Of a stretch of DNA of 64,000 nt, positions 36,575 through 44,846 are shown in pieces. The notes below the pieces were generated by a model. The model saw nothing but the letters and a program-made list of their open reading frames with translations, was not told where the DNA came from and searched no databases. Position 1 is the stretch's first letter, and the number at the start of each line of letters is the position of its first letter. Source of the stretch: Comamonas testosteroni. Its GTDB lineage: Bacteria > Pseudomonadota > Gammaproteobacteria > Burkholderiales > Burkholderiaceae_C. The translations under genes and the position numbers were made by a program. The stretch covers positions 1 to 64,000 of the forward strand of contig NZ_KZ984458.1 of the NCBI RefSeq assembly GCF_003569915.1. The letters are read 5' to 3'.

Positions 36575-37183
36575 TCAGGCCAGTCGGGTGAGCATGAAAG
36601 CACCCAATGCCGCAGTGGCTGCGCCACCCAACTTGGCCGCCCACTGGTGGCGCTGCATCACCACCTTGCCCAGCACCATGCCGCAGATATGCAGCAGGCC
36701 AGAGCCCAGCGCAATACCCGTCAGCGCGCCAATGGCAGCCCAGCCGGTGTCACCCGCCAGCTCAAAGCCATGGGCTGCGCCGTGGAAGAAGGCAAACACG
36801 CCCGCCAGCGTAGCGGCCAGCACCCAGGGCATCTTTTTTTGCACGGCAACCAGCAGGCCCAGCACCAGCACGGATGCGGCAATCATGGGCTCCACACCGG
36901 GCACCCACAGGCCTGCAAAGCCTGCCATGGCACCGGCCAGCAGCAGCGCGACAAAGGCTGCAGGTGCGCGCCAGGCGGGAGTCACAGTCAGCGCGCTCCA
37001 GGCACCTACGGCCAGCATGGCAGCAAGGTGGTCAGCGCCAGTAAAAGGGTGAGCGAAGGCGTGGGTCAGGCTGTCCAGAAAGTTGTGGTGACCGCCGCCA
37101 TCCGCGCCTACATGGGCCAGTGCGGACAGGGGAAGCGCTGCAGCCGTCGCAGCAAACACGTCAATGGATTTATTAAATTTCAT
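36575..37183 (-). CDS. ureJ: HupE/UreJ family nickel permease
   Basis: The 202-residue protein has about six membrane helices and an N-terminal signal-like segment ([16 protein letters not shown]). The HupE/UreJ motif [24 protein letters not shown] sequence near residues 37-55 holds the His and Asp residues thought to bind nickel. Another His lies in [10 protein letters not shown] near 115. Such proteins bring nickel in for urease or hydrogenase; with urease on both sides the partner is clear. It stands between ureA and ureB, as in many Betaproteobacteria. Confidence 0.93.
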   Translation of the reverse strand: MKFNKSIDVFAATAAALPLSALAHVGADGGGHHNFLDSLTHAFAHPFTGADHLAAMLAVGAWSALTVTPAWRAPAAFVALLLAGAMAGFAGLWVPGVEPMIAASVLVLGLLVAVQKKMPWVLAATLAGVFAFFHGAAHGFELAGDTGWAAIGALTGIALGSGLLHICGMVLGKVVMQRHQWAAKLGGAATAALGAFMLTRLA

Positions 37184-37227
37184 AGCAGTATGCGCAAATA
37201 AGTTAAGGACTACAGGCCTGAAACACT

Positions 37228-37530
37228 CTAAATAATGGGCTCATGCACGGTGACGAGCTTGGTGCCGTCCGGGAAGGTGGCTTCGATCTGGATATCGGGA
37301 ATCATCTCGGCGATGCCGTCCATCACATCGGCACGGGTCAGCACGGTGCGGCCTTCGCTCATCAACTGCGCCACGGTTTTTCCGTCACGTGCACCTTCCA
37401 TCACAAAGGCGCTGATCAGGGCGATGGACTCGGGGTAGTTGAGCTTGAGCCCACGCGCCATGCGGCGCTCGGCCAGCAGGGCGGCGGTAAAGATCAGCAG
37501 CTTGTCTTTTTCGCGAGGAGTCAATTCCAT
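37228..37530 (-). CDS. ureA: Urease gamma subunit UreA
   Basis: The 100-residue structural subunit begins [23 protein letters not shown] and contains [24 protein letters not shown] and the end [14 protein letters not shown], all highly conserved. It is the first gene of the ureA-ureJ-ureB-ureC unit and is preceded by a sigma-54 promoter at 37589. The ribosome binding site is weak (TGGATTG). Confidence 0.98.
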   Translation of the reverse strand: MELTPREKDKLLIFTAALLAERRMARGLKLNYPESIALISAFVMEGARDGKTVAQLMSEGRTVLTRADVMDGIAEMIPDIQIEATFPDGTKLVTVHEPII

Positions 37531-37588
37531 TTTTTCAATCCATCAGGCACGAATGAACGCGATGAGTCAGTTCCATGCACCGATTGGA

Positions 37589-37604
37589 TGCAAGTGCTGT
37601 GCCA
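37589..37604 (-). promoter_or_regulatory. Sigma-54 promoter of the ureA operon
   Basis: On the minus strand the sequence reads TGGCAC-AGCAC-TTGCA, a full match to the -24/-12 consensus TGGCAC-N5-TTGCW. Transcription would start near 37578, giving a leader of about 48 bases before ureA. Such promoters need an activator, with NtrC being the obvious one for urease. Confidence 0.85.
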
Positions 37605-37654
37605 GTCGCCAGTCTGCGTAATTGGCACTGAATGTCTGAATTTGGTGCTTTGGG

Positions 37655-37671
37655 TGCACTGAAATGGTGAT
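37655..37671. promoter_or_regulatory. NtrC-like binding site upstream of ureA
   Basis: TGCACT-GAAAT-GGTGAT matches the NtrC consensus TGCACY-N5-GGTGCA at all but one or two positions. It lies about 60 bases upstream of the -24 element, a normal distance for an enhancer site. Further GGTGC half-sites occur nearby (37644, 37653). Confidence 0.6.
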
Positions 37672-37793
37672 TTATTGCCTTTGATTGGTGCGTAAGTGGT
37701 GAATTCAGGCTGTTGTGCACTGGTATGAAGCTTGCTCGCTTCAACATTCGTTATGTGGCGCTTGCGGCCACTGTGATGATTTTTGGAGTTTTG

Positions 37794-38528
37794 ATGCCCT
37801 TGTCTTCTTCGCCCCGTGCTTCGGTGATTGCACGCATTCTGTGCACCACGGCTGCCGCCTGGCTGCTCAGTGTCAACCCTGTGTATGCCCATAACGTCTG
37901 GCTGGAGCCCGATGCTCAGGGCGGCTATGTGATGCAGTTTGGCGGACATGAGGGCAAGACCGAGTCGTTTGACCCGGCCAAGCTGCAGCGCGTGCATGCT
38001 TATGACCTGCGCGGCAGAGAGGTGCACAGCAATGTGCAGCGTGTGGCTAATGGCATTCGCGTCAAGCCGGATGCCAAGGCCGCACTGATTGCGGTGGAGC
38101 TGGACAACGGCTACTTCAGCAGCGCCAGGCAGGATGGGGCGATGCTGCCTTTGCCCATGGACCAGAACCCTGGCTCCGTGCGCGGCGTTCATGCGCGCAA
38201 GTTCCACAAGACCGTGGTGCAGTGGGGTGCAGTCATGCAAAAACCGCTGGGCCAGATGTTTGAGGTCGTGCCGCAGCAAGGCCATGCCCCGCATGCAGGC
38301 CAGCCGCTCAAGCTGCAGGTTTTCCTCAATGGCAGGCCTCAGGCGGGTGTGCGCCTGTCCTGGGGCGAAAGTGGTGCCCCGACGATGACGGATGCACAAG
38401 GTCTGGCGGTGATGACCCCCAAGGCAGGCAGTAACACGCTGCAGGCCATCTGGCGTGAAGCGGTGCAGGGCGACGCCAAAACCACGGAGAACAGCTACGA
38501 ATATTTGCTGCGCTTTGCCGTGCATTGA
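37794..38528 (+). CDS. DUF4198-like periplasmic protein, possible metal delivery
   Basis: The 244-residue protein has a signal peptide (VIARILCTTAAAWLLSVNPV) cleaved at YAHN near residue 32, so the mature protein begins with a His. AHNVWLEPD, FEVVPQQGHAPHAGQPLKLQVFLNGRPQAGVRL and the TDAQGLAVMTPKAGSNTLQA part fit the DUF4198 group of beta-sandwich proteins, several of which go with nickel or cobalt uptake. ATG 37794 with GGAG 7 bases upstream is favoured over the frame start at 37713. Placed next to ureA, a role in supplying nickel for urease is plausible but unproven. Confidence 0.75.
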   Translation: MPLSSSPRASVIARILCTTAAAWLLSVNPVYAHNVWLEPDAQGGYVMQFGGHEGKTESFDPAKLQRVHAYDLRGREVHSNVQRVANGIRVKPDAKAALIAVELDNGYFSSARQDGAMLPLPMDQNPGSVRGVHARKFHKTVVQWGAVMQKPLGQMFEVVPQQGHAPHAGQPLKLQVFLNGRPQAGVRLSWGESGAPTMTDAQGLAVMTPKAGSNTLQAIWREAVQGDAKTTENSYEYLLRFAVH

Positions 38529-38604
38529 GCGACAGCCGCTATTCTTGATGCCAGTTCCGGTTGAGTAACAGACGCCCCCGGCTCCCGCAGTTTTTTCCGC
38601 CCTT

Positions 38605-39234
38605 ATGACCGATTCCACGCCCGTCGCTCGCCGTACCCGAGAGCAGATTCAGCTCGCCATTCGCGAAGCTGCGATTGCAGAGTTCAGCAGCCATGGCTTC
38701 AAAGGCGCTTCCACGCAGGCGATTTCAGAGCGCGCGGGTCTGACCAAGCCCCAGCTGCACTACTACATAGAAAGCAAGCAGGCGCTGTATGACGAGCTGT
38801 TGTATGCGCTGCTAGAAGGCTGGTCGGCTGCGTTTGCATTTGATCCTGCGCTGGATGATCCCGCCCAGATCATTGGCAACTATGTGCGGCGCAAGCTTGA
38901 TTACGCGCTGGACAACCCCGAGCTGTCGCGCATCTTCACTAACGAGGTGCTGGGCGGTGGTTCGCGCCTGGGCAAGTACTGGCCGCTGGCGCTGGCATCG
39001 ACCCAGCAAAAAGTGGAGCTGATGGGCGAGTGGATGGCGCAGGGCCGTATGCGCAAGCTCGATGCGCGTGTGCTGCTGATGCAGATCTGGGGCATGACCC
39101 AGCATTACGCCGACTACGCTGTGCAGGCCAGGGTGATGTTGGGCCTGGAAGATGATCAGCCCATAGACCGCGAACACATCGCGCGTGAGCTCACCAATTC
39201 TGTGCTGCTGGGCTGCGGCATGGCACCAATTTGA
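38605..39234 (+). CDS. TetR family regulator, RutR-like
   Basis: The 209-residue repressor has an N-terminal helix-turn-helix (FSSHGFKGASTQAISERAGLTKPQLHYYIESKQALYDELL) at about residues 22-70. The C-terminal domain resembles RutR/YcdC: IWGMTQHYADYAVQARVMLGL near 163-183 closely follows the corresponding part of E. coli RutR, which senses uracil and thymine. A RutR-type operator lies 110 bases downstream in front of the next operon. It probably controls that operon, with a pyrimidine-like or other N-heterocycle as ligand, which is inference. Confidence 0.88.
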   Translation: MTDSTPVARRTREQIQLAIREAAIAEFSSHGFKGASTQAISERAGLTKPQLHYYIESKQALYDELLYALLEGWSAAFAFDPALDDPAQIIGNYVRRKLDYALDNPELSRIFTNEVLGGGSRLGKYWPLALASTQQKVELMGEWMAQGRMRKLDARVLLMQIWGMTQHYADYAVQARVMLGLEDDQPIDREHIARELTNSVLLGCGMAPI

Positions 39235-39253
39235 AGGCTGTTTGAAGCCTGCT

Positions 39254-39270
39254 TGCGCGGGCTTGGTGCA
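39254..39270. promoter_or_regulatory. Degenerate NtrC-like site
   Basis: TGCGCG-GGCTT-GGTGCA has a perfect right half-site and a left half with one or two mismatches to the NtrC consensus. It lies about 55 bases before the -24 element at 39324. The match is weak alone but in the right place. Confidence 0.35.
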
Positions 39271-39323
39271 TGTTCAGGCTTGAGACGACGCGCTAGCCAG
39301 AGCTTCTCTCTGTAGTCTTGATC

Positions 39324-39339
39324 TGGCACAGCGTTTGCT
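39324..39339 (+). promoter_or_regulatory. Sigma-54 promoter of the catabolic operon
   Basis: TGGCAC-AGCGT-TTGCT is a full match to the -24/-12 consensus. Transcription would begin near 39350, 25 bases before the ferredoxin start codon. The start point falls within the RutR-like operator. Confidence 0.82.
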
Positions 39340-39343
39340 TAAT

Positions 39344-39359
39344 TTGACCAATCGATCAA
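39344..39359. promoter_or_regulatory. RutR-like operator overlapping the transcription start
   Basis: TTGACCA-AT-CGATCAA matches 12 of the 14 fixed positions of the RutR consensus TTGACCA-NN-TGGTCAA. A further half-site GGTCAA lies at 39367. It covers the predicted +1 of the sigma-54 promoter, where a bound TetR-type repressor would block transcription. Confidence 0.65.
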
Positions 39360-39374
39360 ATCGGATGGTCAATC

Positions 39375-39689
39375 ATGCAAAACACGGCTCTGAACACTCT
39401 CGAAGCATCTGCTGAAAATAGCTCTGAACAAGGCTTTGAACTCATATTGCAGCGCCAGGGCCTGCGCCTTGCAGTAGAGCCAGGCGAGAGCATTACCGAT
39501 GTGCTGCAACTGGCCGGTGTCGAGATCGAAACCGTGTGCGAGCAAGGCATCTGCGGCACCTGCGTAACGCGCTGGGTCGATGGTGATCCAGAGCATCACG
39601 ACAGCTGCTTGACCGAGGCTGAACGCAGCACCCATGTGGCCTTGTGCTGTGCGCGCAGTCGCAGCGCAACGCTGACTTTGGATCTGTGA
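39375..39689 (+). CDS. Stand-alone 2Fe-2S ferredoxin (PDR C-terminal type)
   Basis: The 104-residue plant-type ferredoxin has cluster ligands in CEQGICGTC (C-x4-C-x2-C) near residues 55-63 and a fourth Cys in the HVALCCARS end. The sequence EQGICGTCVTRWVDGDPEHHD is typical of the C-terminal ferredoxin domain of phthalate-dioxygenase-type reductases, here as a separate protein without flavin and NAD domains. It probably delivers electrons to an oxygenase or oxidoreductase of the operon. It is the first gene behind the sigma-54 promoter. Confidence 0.9.
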   Translation: MQNTALNTLEASAENSSEQGFELILQRQGLRLAVEPGESITDVLQLAGVEIETVCEQGICGTCVTRWVDGDPEHHDSCLTEAERSTHVALCCARSRSATLTLDL

Positions 39690-39701
39690 GAGGGGCACAA
39701 G

Positions 39702-40289
39702 ATGCGAGTGCTTGTGATCTTCTCTCACCCCGTAGAAACCAGTTACCAGGCCGCGCTGCATGTCGAGGTGGTGCAGCAACTGCGTGCCGCAGGGCACGAG
39801 GTTGATGACTGCGATCTGTATGCCGAAGGCTTTAACCCCGTGATGTCGCGAGAGGAACGCCTCGGTTATCACGAGGTTCCGCACAACCAGATTCCGGTGC
39901 AGAAATATGTGGATCGTCTGCTGTGGGCCGAGGCCGTGGTGTTCTGCTTTCCCACATGGTGCTTTGGCCTGCCTGCCATGCTCAAAGGCTTTTTTGACCG
40001 CGTGCTGATGCCCGGTGTGGCCTTTGACATCAGCGATCCGCAGAACGTCAAACCTGCGCTGACCCATCTCAAGCGCATCGCCGCCGTGGTGACCTATGGC
40101 CGTCCGCGCTGGACAGCGCTGTTCATGGGCGATCCACCACGCAAATGCATCAAGCGCTATCTGCGCATTCTCACTGGTGGCAAGGCGCGCATTGACTACC
40201 ACGCGTACTACCACATGAATGTGGCGACCCCACCGCGTCTGACGGCGTTCAAAGAACGTGTAGGTCAGGCCATGCGCCGCTTTGCCTGA
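39702..40289 (+). CDS. NAD(P)H-dependent flavodoxin-fold oxidoreductase
   Basis: The 195-residue protein belongs to the NQO1/Flavodoxin_2 family. MRVLVIFSHPVETSYQAALH forms the FMN/FAD phosphate loop, and AVVFCFPTWCFGLPAMLKGFFDRVLMPG near residues 85-112 is the family signature. A basic patch (GDPPRKCIKRYLRI) is near 145. It could reduce a quinone or supply reduced flavin. Twelve bases separate it from the ferredoxin gene, in the same operon. Confidence 0.88.
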   Translation: MRVLVIFSHPVETSYQAALHVEVVQQLRAAGHEVDDCDLYAEGFNPVMSREERLGYHEVPHNQIPVQKYVDRLLWAEAVVFCFPTWCFGLPAMLKGFFDRVLMPGVAFDISDPQNVKPALTHLKRIAAVVTYGRPRWTALFMGDPPRKCIKRYLRILTGGKARIDYHAYYHMNVATPPRLTAFKERVGQAMRRFA

Positions 40290-40300
40290 GGAAGATGCTT

Positions 40301-41596
40301 ATGTCGCCACATCTGACACTTTGCAATGCACGCCTGCCGCGCTGGTTGCTCTCGGGCCTGGGCATTGCTGCAGACGAAGCCTTGGTGCGTATCGAGATCG
40401 CTGCAGGACGTGTTGCATCTATCAAGGCCGAGGCTGCATCGCACCCGCGTGCAGCCGGCTCAGAGCTTTGGGATCTGGAAGGTGCTCTGGTCTTGCCCAG
40501 CATGGTGGATGCGCATCTGCATCTGGACAAAGCCTTCACGCTGGAACGCATGGGCGAGGTGCAGCCGGGTTTGCTGGGCGCTATCGACGCCATGATGGTG
40601 GACAAAGCCCAATGGACGGCCGCCGATGTGCGCCGCCGTGCAGGCCAGGGCTTGCAATGGGCTTATGAGGCCGGTGTGTCGCACGCCCGCACCCATTGCG
40701 ACTGGTGGGAGCCAGAAGCTCAACCGGTGGCCTGGAATGTGCTCAAAGAGCTGGCGCAGGAATGGGCGGGCAAGCTGGTGCTGGAGCGCGTCAGCCTCAT
40801 TCCCTTGCATCTGTATGAAGACCGCAGTCTGGCCCTGAAGCTGGCGTCCCAGGTGGCAGCCAGCGGCCCAGGCGCTTTGCTGGGCGGCTTTGTGCACTCC
40901 ACGAACTGGAGCGCCGCGGCCCTGCGCAATCTGTTTGAAGCCGCGCAAGCCCATGATCTGGATGTGGACCTGCACGTGGATGAAGAACTCAACCCCGCAG
41001 CCCAAGGCCTTGCTACGACTGCGGCTTTGCTTAAGGAACTGAGCTTTAAAGGTCGCGTGGTCTGTGGTCATACCTGCGCACTGGCTGCGCAGCCGCTGGA
41101 TCAAGCCATGCGCACCCTGGATGCCGTGGCGCAGGCTCCCATCACCATGGTGACTTTGCCGGTGACCAATCTGCTGCTGCAGGATGCACAAACCGGCAGC
41201 ACGCCGCGTCAGCGTGGGTTGACGCTGGTCAAAGAAGCCAGAGAACGCGGCATACCGCTGCTGGTGGCCAGCGACAACGTGCAAGACCCTTTCTGTCCGC
41301 TGGGCAGCTTTGACCCGCTGGAAGCGCTGACAACAGGCGTGGCTGCGGCCCAGCTCAACCCTGCGTTTGATTTGTGGAGCGACAGCGTTTGCCGCAGCGA
41401 CTGGCTGCGCCGCGAAGCGGGTGCATTGCCGCTGCAAACCGGCGCTGTTGCGAATCTGATTATTTTTCCGCAAGCCAATGCCTGCGGCTTCCCATCCCGT
41501 ACCCAGCGCCGCGTGGTTTTGCGGGCGGGCCGCGTCAGCAATGGCGAGCCTTTGGCCGCCTGGTTTAACCCTTGTATCGAACGGAGTGCCGCATGA
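40301..41596 (+). CDS. Cytosine-deaminase-like amidohydrolase
   Basis: The 431-residue metal-dependent hydrolase follows cytosine deaminase (CodA) in its motifs: VDAHLHLDKAF (His-x-His), THCDWWEP, DLDVDLHVDEE with the HxDE pair, VCGHTCALAA and LLVASDNVQDPFCPLGS, which parallels the metal-binding Asp loop of CodA. It should deaminate or open an N-heterocyclic ring. ATG 40301 is preferred over 40295 because GAGG then stands about 9 bases upstream. Its stop overlaps the RidA start (ATGA). Confidence 0.88.
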   Translation: MSPHLTLCNARLPRWLLSGLGIAADEALVRIEIAAGRVASIKAEAASHPRAAGSELWDLEGALVLPSMVDAHLHLDKAFTLERMGEVQPGLLGAIDAMMVDKAQWTAADVRRRAGQGLQWAYEAGVSHARTHCDWWEPEAQPVAWNVLKELAQEWAGKLVLERVSLIPLHLYEDRSLALKLASQVAASGPGALLGGFVHSTNWSAAALRNLFEAAQAHDLDVDLHVDEELNPAAQGLATTAALLKELSFKGRVVCGHTCALAAQPLDQAMRTLDAVAQAPITMVTLPVTNLLLQDAQTGSTPRQRGLTLVKEARERGIPLLVASDNVQDPFCPLGSFDPLEALTTGVAAAQLNPAFDLWSDSVCRSDWLRREAGALPLQTGAVANLIIFPQANACGFPSRTQRRVVLRAGRVSNGEPLAAWFNPCIERSAA

Positions 41597-42054
41597 GCAG
41601 CGCAAACACCGGCATTGCCCAACCGCTGGCGCGCTACGCGGCCTGGCGCAGAGCGGGCGACTTTATTTTTCTGTCTGGCGTGATTGCGGTGGACCCCGCT
41701 GCCAAGCGCATCGTGCGTGGCTATGACGATATTCCTGCAGAAGCTGCAACGCTGCTGGGGCGCACGGGCGAGTTCAGCTCCGATATCAAGGAAGGCCCCA
41801 TCCTCGCGCAAAGCTGGGCGGTGCTGGACAGCATTCGCCAGACAGTAGAGAGCGCAGGCGGGCAGATGAGCGATGTCTTCAAGCTGGTGCAGTACTTCCG
41901 CAATCTGGATCACTTTCCGCACTACAGCCGCGTGCGCAAGCTGTTCTTTCCGGGCGAGCCGCCCGCATCCACGGTGGTGGAAGTCTCGGCCATGTTGCCC
42001 ACCCCGGAAATTCTGATCGAGGTCGAAGCCACGGCCTATCTGCCACTGCGTTAA
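41593..42054 (+). CDS. RidA family protein
   Basis: This 153-residue member of the YjgF/YER057c/UK114 family opens with AQPLARYAAWRRAGDFIFLSGVIAVDP. It has SWAVLDSIRQTVESAGGQMSDVFKLVQYF in the middle and SRVRKLFFPGEPPASTVVEVSAM, whose Arg and Glu region forms the trimer-interface pocket. RidA proteins hydrolyse reactive enamines or imines, and RutC does so in uracil breakdown. About 25 extra residues lie between FLSGV and SWAVL compared with short RidA forms. It is coupled to the amidohydrolase gene. Confidence 0.92.
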   Translation: MSSANTGIAQPLARYAAWRRAGDFIFLSGVIAVDPAAKRIVRGYDDIPAEAATLLGRTGEFSSDIKEGPILAQSWAVLDSIRQTVESAGGQMSDVFKLVQYFRNLDHFPHYSRVRKLFFPGEPPASTVVEVSAMLPTPEILIEVEATAYLPLR

Positions 42055-42087
42055 AGCCGCCATCCATCACTGATACCGGAGAACCCC

Positions 42088-42945
42088 ATGCTGCACGGAT
42101 ACACCCCCGCCAACCGCTTTCTTCCTTACCTGAGCTGGACCGAAGTGGCTGAGCTGCCCGACAAGGCCAACACCGTGATTGTTCTGCCCGTGGGCGCTAT
42201 GGAGCAGCACGGCCCGCATCTGCCATGTGCGGTGGACTCCATCATTGCTGCCGGGGTGGTGGGCCATGCGCTCGCACATCTGCCTGCCGATGTGCCAGCT
42301 TATGCCATGGCACCCATCGTCTATGGCAAGTCCGAAGAGCATCTGCACTTCCCCGGAACCGTGACGCTGACCGGCGAGACCTTGCTGGCCACCATCAATG
42401 AGATTGGCGAATCGGTGTATCGCGCAGGCTTTCGCAAGCTGCTGTTTGTCAACGGTCATGGCGGTCAGCCCCAGGTGCTGGAAATCGCCGCTCGCGAGCT
42501 GCGTTTGCGCCATGGCGACTTTATTGTGGTGCCCAGTTTTACCTGGCGCGTGCCGCATGTGGCGGGGCAGTATTTGTCCGCGCTGGAGAAAAAACTGGCC
42601 ATGCATGCCGGTCATGCAGAGACCGCTTTGATGCTGGCGCTGGCACCCGAGACCGTGCACATGGAACGTGCCGTCATCAACTACCCGCCCGCATTTCCAT
42701 CAAGCCTGCTGTCGCCCGATGGTCGCCCCGCTTGCGCCTGGACGGCGCGTGACTTTGGCCCGAGCGGCGTGATTGGCGACCCCACGCCCGCCACGGCAGA
42801 GCAGGGCCAGGAGATTCTGGAATCGCTGGCCAAGAGCTGGGCTGCTGCCATCACCGAATTGCACGAGCTGCAGTGGGCTGCGCGTGAAGAAGCCACCTGG
42901 GGCCGTGCCCAGCACCAGGGCCATGTAGAGCCTGCACTGGCCTGA
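42088..42945 (+). CDS. Creatininase family amidohydrolase
   Basis: The 285-residue metallo-amidohydrolase has all creatininase-family landmarks: VIVLPVGAMEQHGPHLP with Glu and His ligands, YGKSEEHLHFPGTVTLTGET, FVNGHGGQPQVLE and MHAGHAETALML with the last Glu ligand. Family members open cyclic amides (creatinine to creatine) or remove formyl groups. Here NGHGGQ replaces the usual NGHGGN. GGAG precedes the ATG. With RidA and the amidohydrolase it probably forms successive hydrolysis steps of one pathway. Confidence 0.93.
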   Translation: MLHGYTPANRFLPYLSWTEVAELPDKANTVIVLPVGAMEQHGPHLPCAVDSIIAAGVVGHALAHLPADVPAYAMAPIVYGKSEEHLHFPGTVTLTGETLLATINEIGESVYRAGFRKLLFVNGHGGQPQVLEIAARELRLRHGDFIVVPSFTWRVPHVAGQYLSALEKKLAMHAGHAETALMLALAPETVHMERAVINYPPAFPSSLLSPDGRPACAWTARDFGPSGVIGDPTPATAEQGQEILESLAKSWAAAITELHELQWAAREEATWGRAQHQGHVEPALA

Positions 42946-42993
42946 GATCGCGAAGACCAAATTCACTGTTTACCCACCCTCCGGAGAAGCGCC

Positions 42994-43977
42994 ATGATCA
43001 AACACCTCAAACCTCTGGCCTGCGCGGCCTTGCTTGCCTGCGGACTGAGCGGCATCAGCCACGCTCAAGAGAAGTTCACCTATATGACCAACTGGTACGC
43101 CCAGGCCGAGCATGGTGGCTTCTACCAGGCGCTGGCAACCGGTCTCTACAAAAAAGCGGGTCTGGATGTCAGCATCAAGATGGGTGGCCCACAGGTCAAT
43201 ATCACGCAGATGATGGCTGCGGGCCAGGCTGAATGCGTGATGGGGTCCAGCGACTTGCAGATGGTGCAGATGCGCGAAGGTGGCGTGCCTGTGACTACGG
43301 TGGCAGCGGTGTTCCAGAAAGATCCGCAGGTGCTGATTGCGCATGAGGATGTGAAGAAGTTTGAAGACCTCAAGGGCAAGACCATCCTGATCGCTTCTTC
43401 TGCGCAGCGCGGCTACTGGCCATGGCTCAAGGCCAAGTATGGCTTTACCGATGCGCAGACCCGCCCCTACACCTTCAACATCCAGCCCTTTCTGGTGGAC
43501 AAGAACTCGGCCCAGCAAGGCTATCTGACTTCGGAGCCGTTTGCGATTCAAAAGGCGGGCGTCAAGGCCAATACGCTGATGTTCAGCGACCAGGGCTTCC
43601 CGGCCTATGCCACCACCATCTCCTGCATGGACAAGACCATCAAGGAGCGCAGCAAGGCCGTGGAATCCTTTGTGAAGGCCACGATGGAAGGCTGGAAGAG
43701 CTATCTGGCAGACCCAGCGCCCGGCAATGCGCTGATCAAAAAAGACAACCCCAATATGACGGACGAGCAGCTGGCCTATAGCGTGGGCAAGCTCAAGGAG
43801 ATGGGCATGGTTACCGGTGGCGATGCCGCCAAGCTGGGCATCGGTGCCATGACCGAAGCGCGTGTCAAAGCCAGTTACGACTTTCTGGTCAGCGCCAAGC
43901 TGATTGACCCGGCCAAGGTCAAACAGTCAGACGCCTACAACCTGAGCCTGATTCAGAACATCAAGGTTCTGCCCTGA
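42994..43977 (+). CDS. ABC transporter substrate-binding protein, NMT1/THI5-like
   Basis: The 327-residue periplasmic protein has a signal peptide (CAALLACGLSGISHA) cut near residue 23. The mature start EKFTYMTNWYAQAEHGGFYQA resembles binding proteins for pyrimidine precursors, nitrate, sulfonates and other small molecules. GGPQVNITQMMAAGQAECVMGSS and LKGKTILIASSAQRGYWPWL are typical of the domain. It starts 49 bases after the creatininase gene with CCGGAG upstream. The ligand is presumably the substrate of the operon. Confidence 0.92.
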   Translation: MIKHLKPLACAALLACGLSGISHAQEKFTYMTNWYAQAEHGGFYQALATGLYKKAGLDVSIKMGGPQVNITQMMAAGQAECVMGSSDLQMVQMREGGVPVTTVAAVFQKDPQVLIAHEDVKKFEDLKGKTILIASSAQRGYWPWLKAKYGFTDAQTRPYTFNIQPFLVDKNSAQQGYLTSEPFAIQKAGVKANTLMFSDQGFPAYATTISCMDKTIKERSKAVESFVKATMEGWKSYLADPAPGNALIKKDNPNMTDEQLAYSVGKLKEMGMVTGGDAAKLGIGAMTEARVKASYDFLVSAKLIDPAKVKQSDAYNLSLIQNIKVLP

Positions 43978-44033
43978 TTTTGGTTGCATGAATGACGCGG
44001 CGGCGCAAGCCGCTGCGCGAGTGAAAGGTGGCT

Positions 44034-44846
44034 ATGACTGGCTCTGAAACCCTGGCAACAGCAACTCCCGCCGTCGAGGTGCTGTCTGCCGAGAAAACCT
44101 ACCCCGGTGGCACGCAGGCGCTGCTGCCCGTTGATCTGCGCATTGAAGAAGGTGAGTTTGTCACGCTGCTGGGCCCCTCAGGCTGCGGCAAGAGCACCTT
44201 GCTCAAGATGGTGGCGGGCCTGCTGGAGCCCAGCGACGGCAAGCTGCTGCTATGGCGCAAGCCCGTGCAGCAATTGCAGGCCAGTGGCAAGAAGATGGCC
44301 TTCGTCTTTCAGCAACCCACACTGATGCCCTGGTCCGATGTGCACACCAATGTGCGGCTGCCGCTCGATCTGGCGGGCGTGCCGCGTGCAGAAGCCGATG
44401 CGCGCGTGACCGATGCGCTGGCGCTGGTGGGGCTTTCGCGCTTTGCCAAGGCCTTGCCGCGTGAGCTGTCTGGGGGCATGCAAATGCGGGTTTCGATTGC
44501 GCGTGGTTTGGTGACCGAACCTGATCTGCTGCTGATGGACGAGCCTTTTGGCGCGCTTGATGAAATCACACGTCACAAGCTTGATGCCGAGTTGCTGGAG
44601 CTGTGGCACAAGAAAAAGCTCACGGTGATGTTTGTCACCCATTCGATTCACGAAGCGGTCTATCTCTCAAGCCGCGTGGTGATGATGGCGGCACGTCCCG
44701 GCCGCGTGGTGGAAGAGTTTCGCATTGATGCGCCCTTCCCGCGCCCAGCCGAGTTCATGGTCAGCCCCGAGTTCAACCAACGTGCCCAGCAACTGCAATC
44801 GAGTTTGCTGCGTGCCAGTGCATCGCAAGAGGAGAGCCTGTCATGA
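44034..44846 (+). CDS. ABC transporter ATP-binding protein (TauB/SsuB type)
   Basis: The 270-residue ATPase has Walker A GPSGCGKST near residue 47, the Q-loop FVFQQPTLMPWSDV, the signature ELSGGMQMRVSIARGLV, Walker B LLLMDEPFGALDEIT and the H-loop FVTHSIHEAVYLSSRVVMM. It is the type that pairs with nitrate/taurine/pyrimidine importers. ATG 44034, 6 bases after AAAGG, is used rather than the GTG at 44028. It overlaps the permease gene by 4 bases. Confidence 0.94.
   Translation: MTGSETLATATPAVEVLSAEKTYPGGTQALLPVDLRIEEGEFVTLLGPSGCGKSTLLKMVAGLLEPSDGKLLLWRKPVQQLQASGKKMAFVFQQPTLMPWSDVHTNVRLPLDLAGVPRAEADARVTDALALVGLSRFAKALPRELSGGMQMRVSIARGLVTEPDLLLMDEPFGALDEITRHKLDAELLELWHKKKLTVMFVTHSIHEAVYLSSRVVMMAARPGRVVEEFRIDAPFPRPAEFMVSPEFNQRAQQLQSSLLRASASQEESLS

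Noticed and set aside
42088-42945. Creatinine breakdown as the function of the operon
   Set aside because: The gene has creatininase-family motifs, but no creatinase or sarcosine oxidase gene is in the cluster and the family has several other activities.
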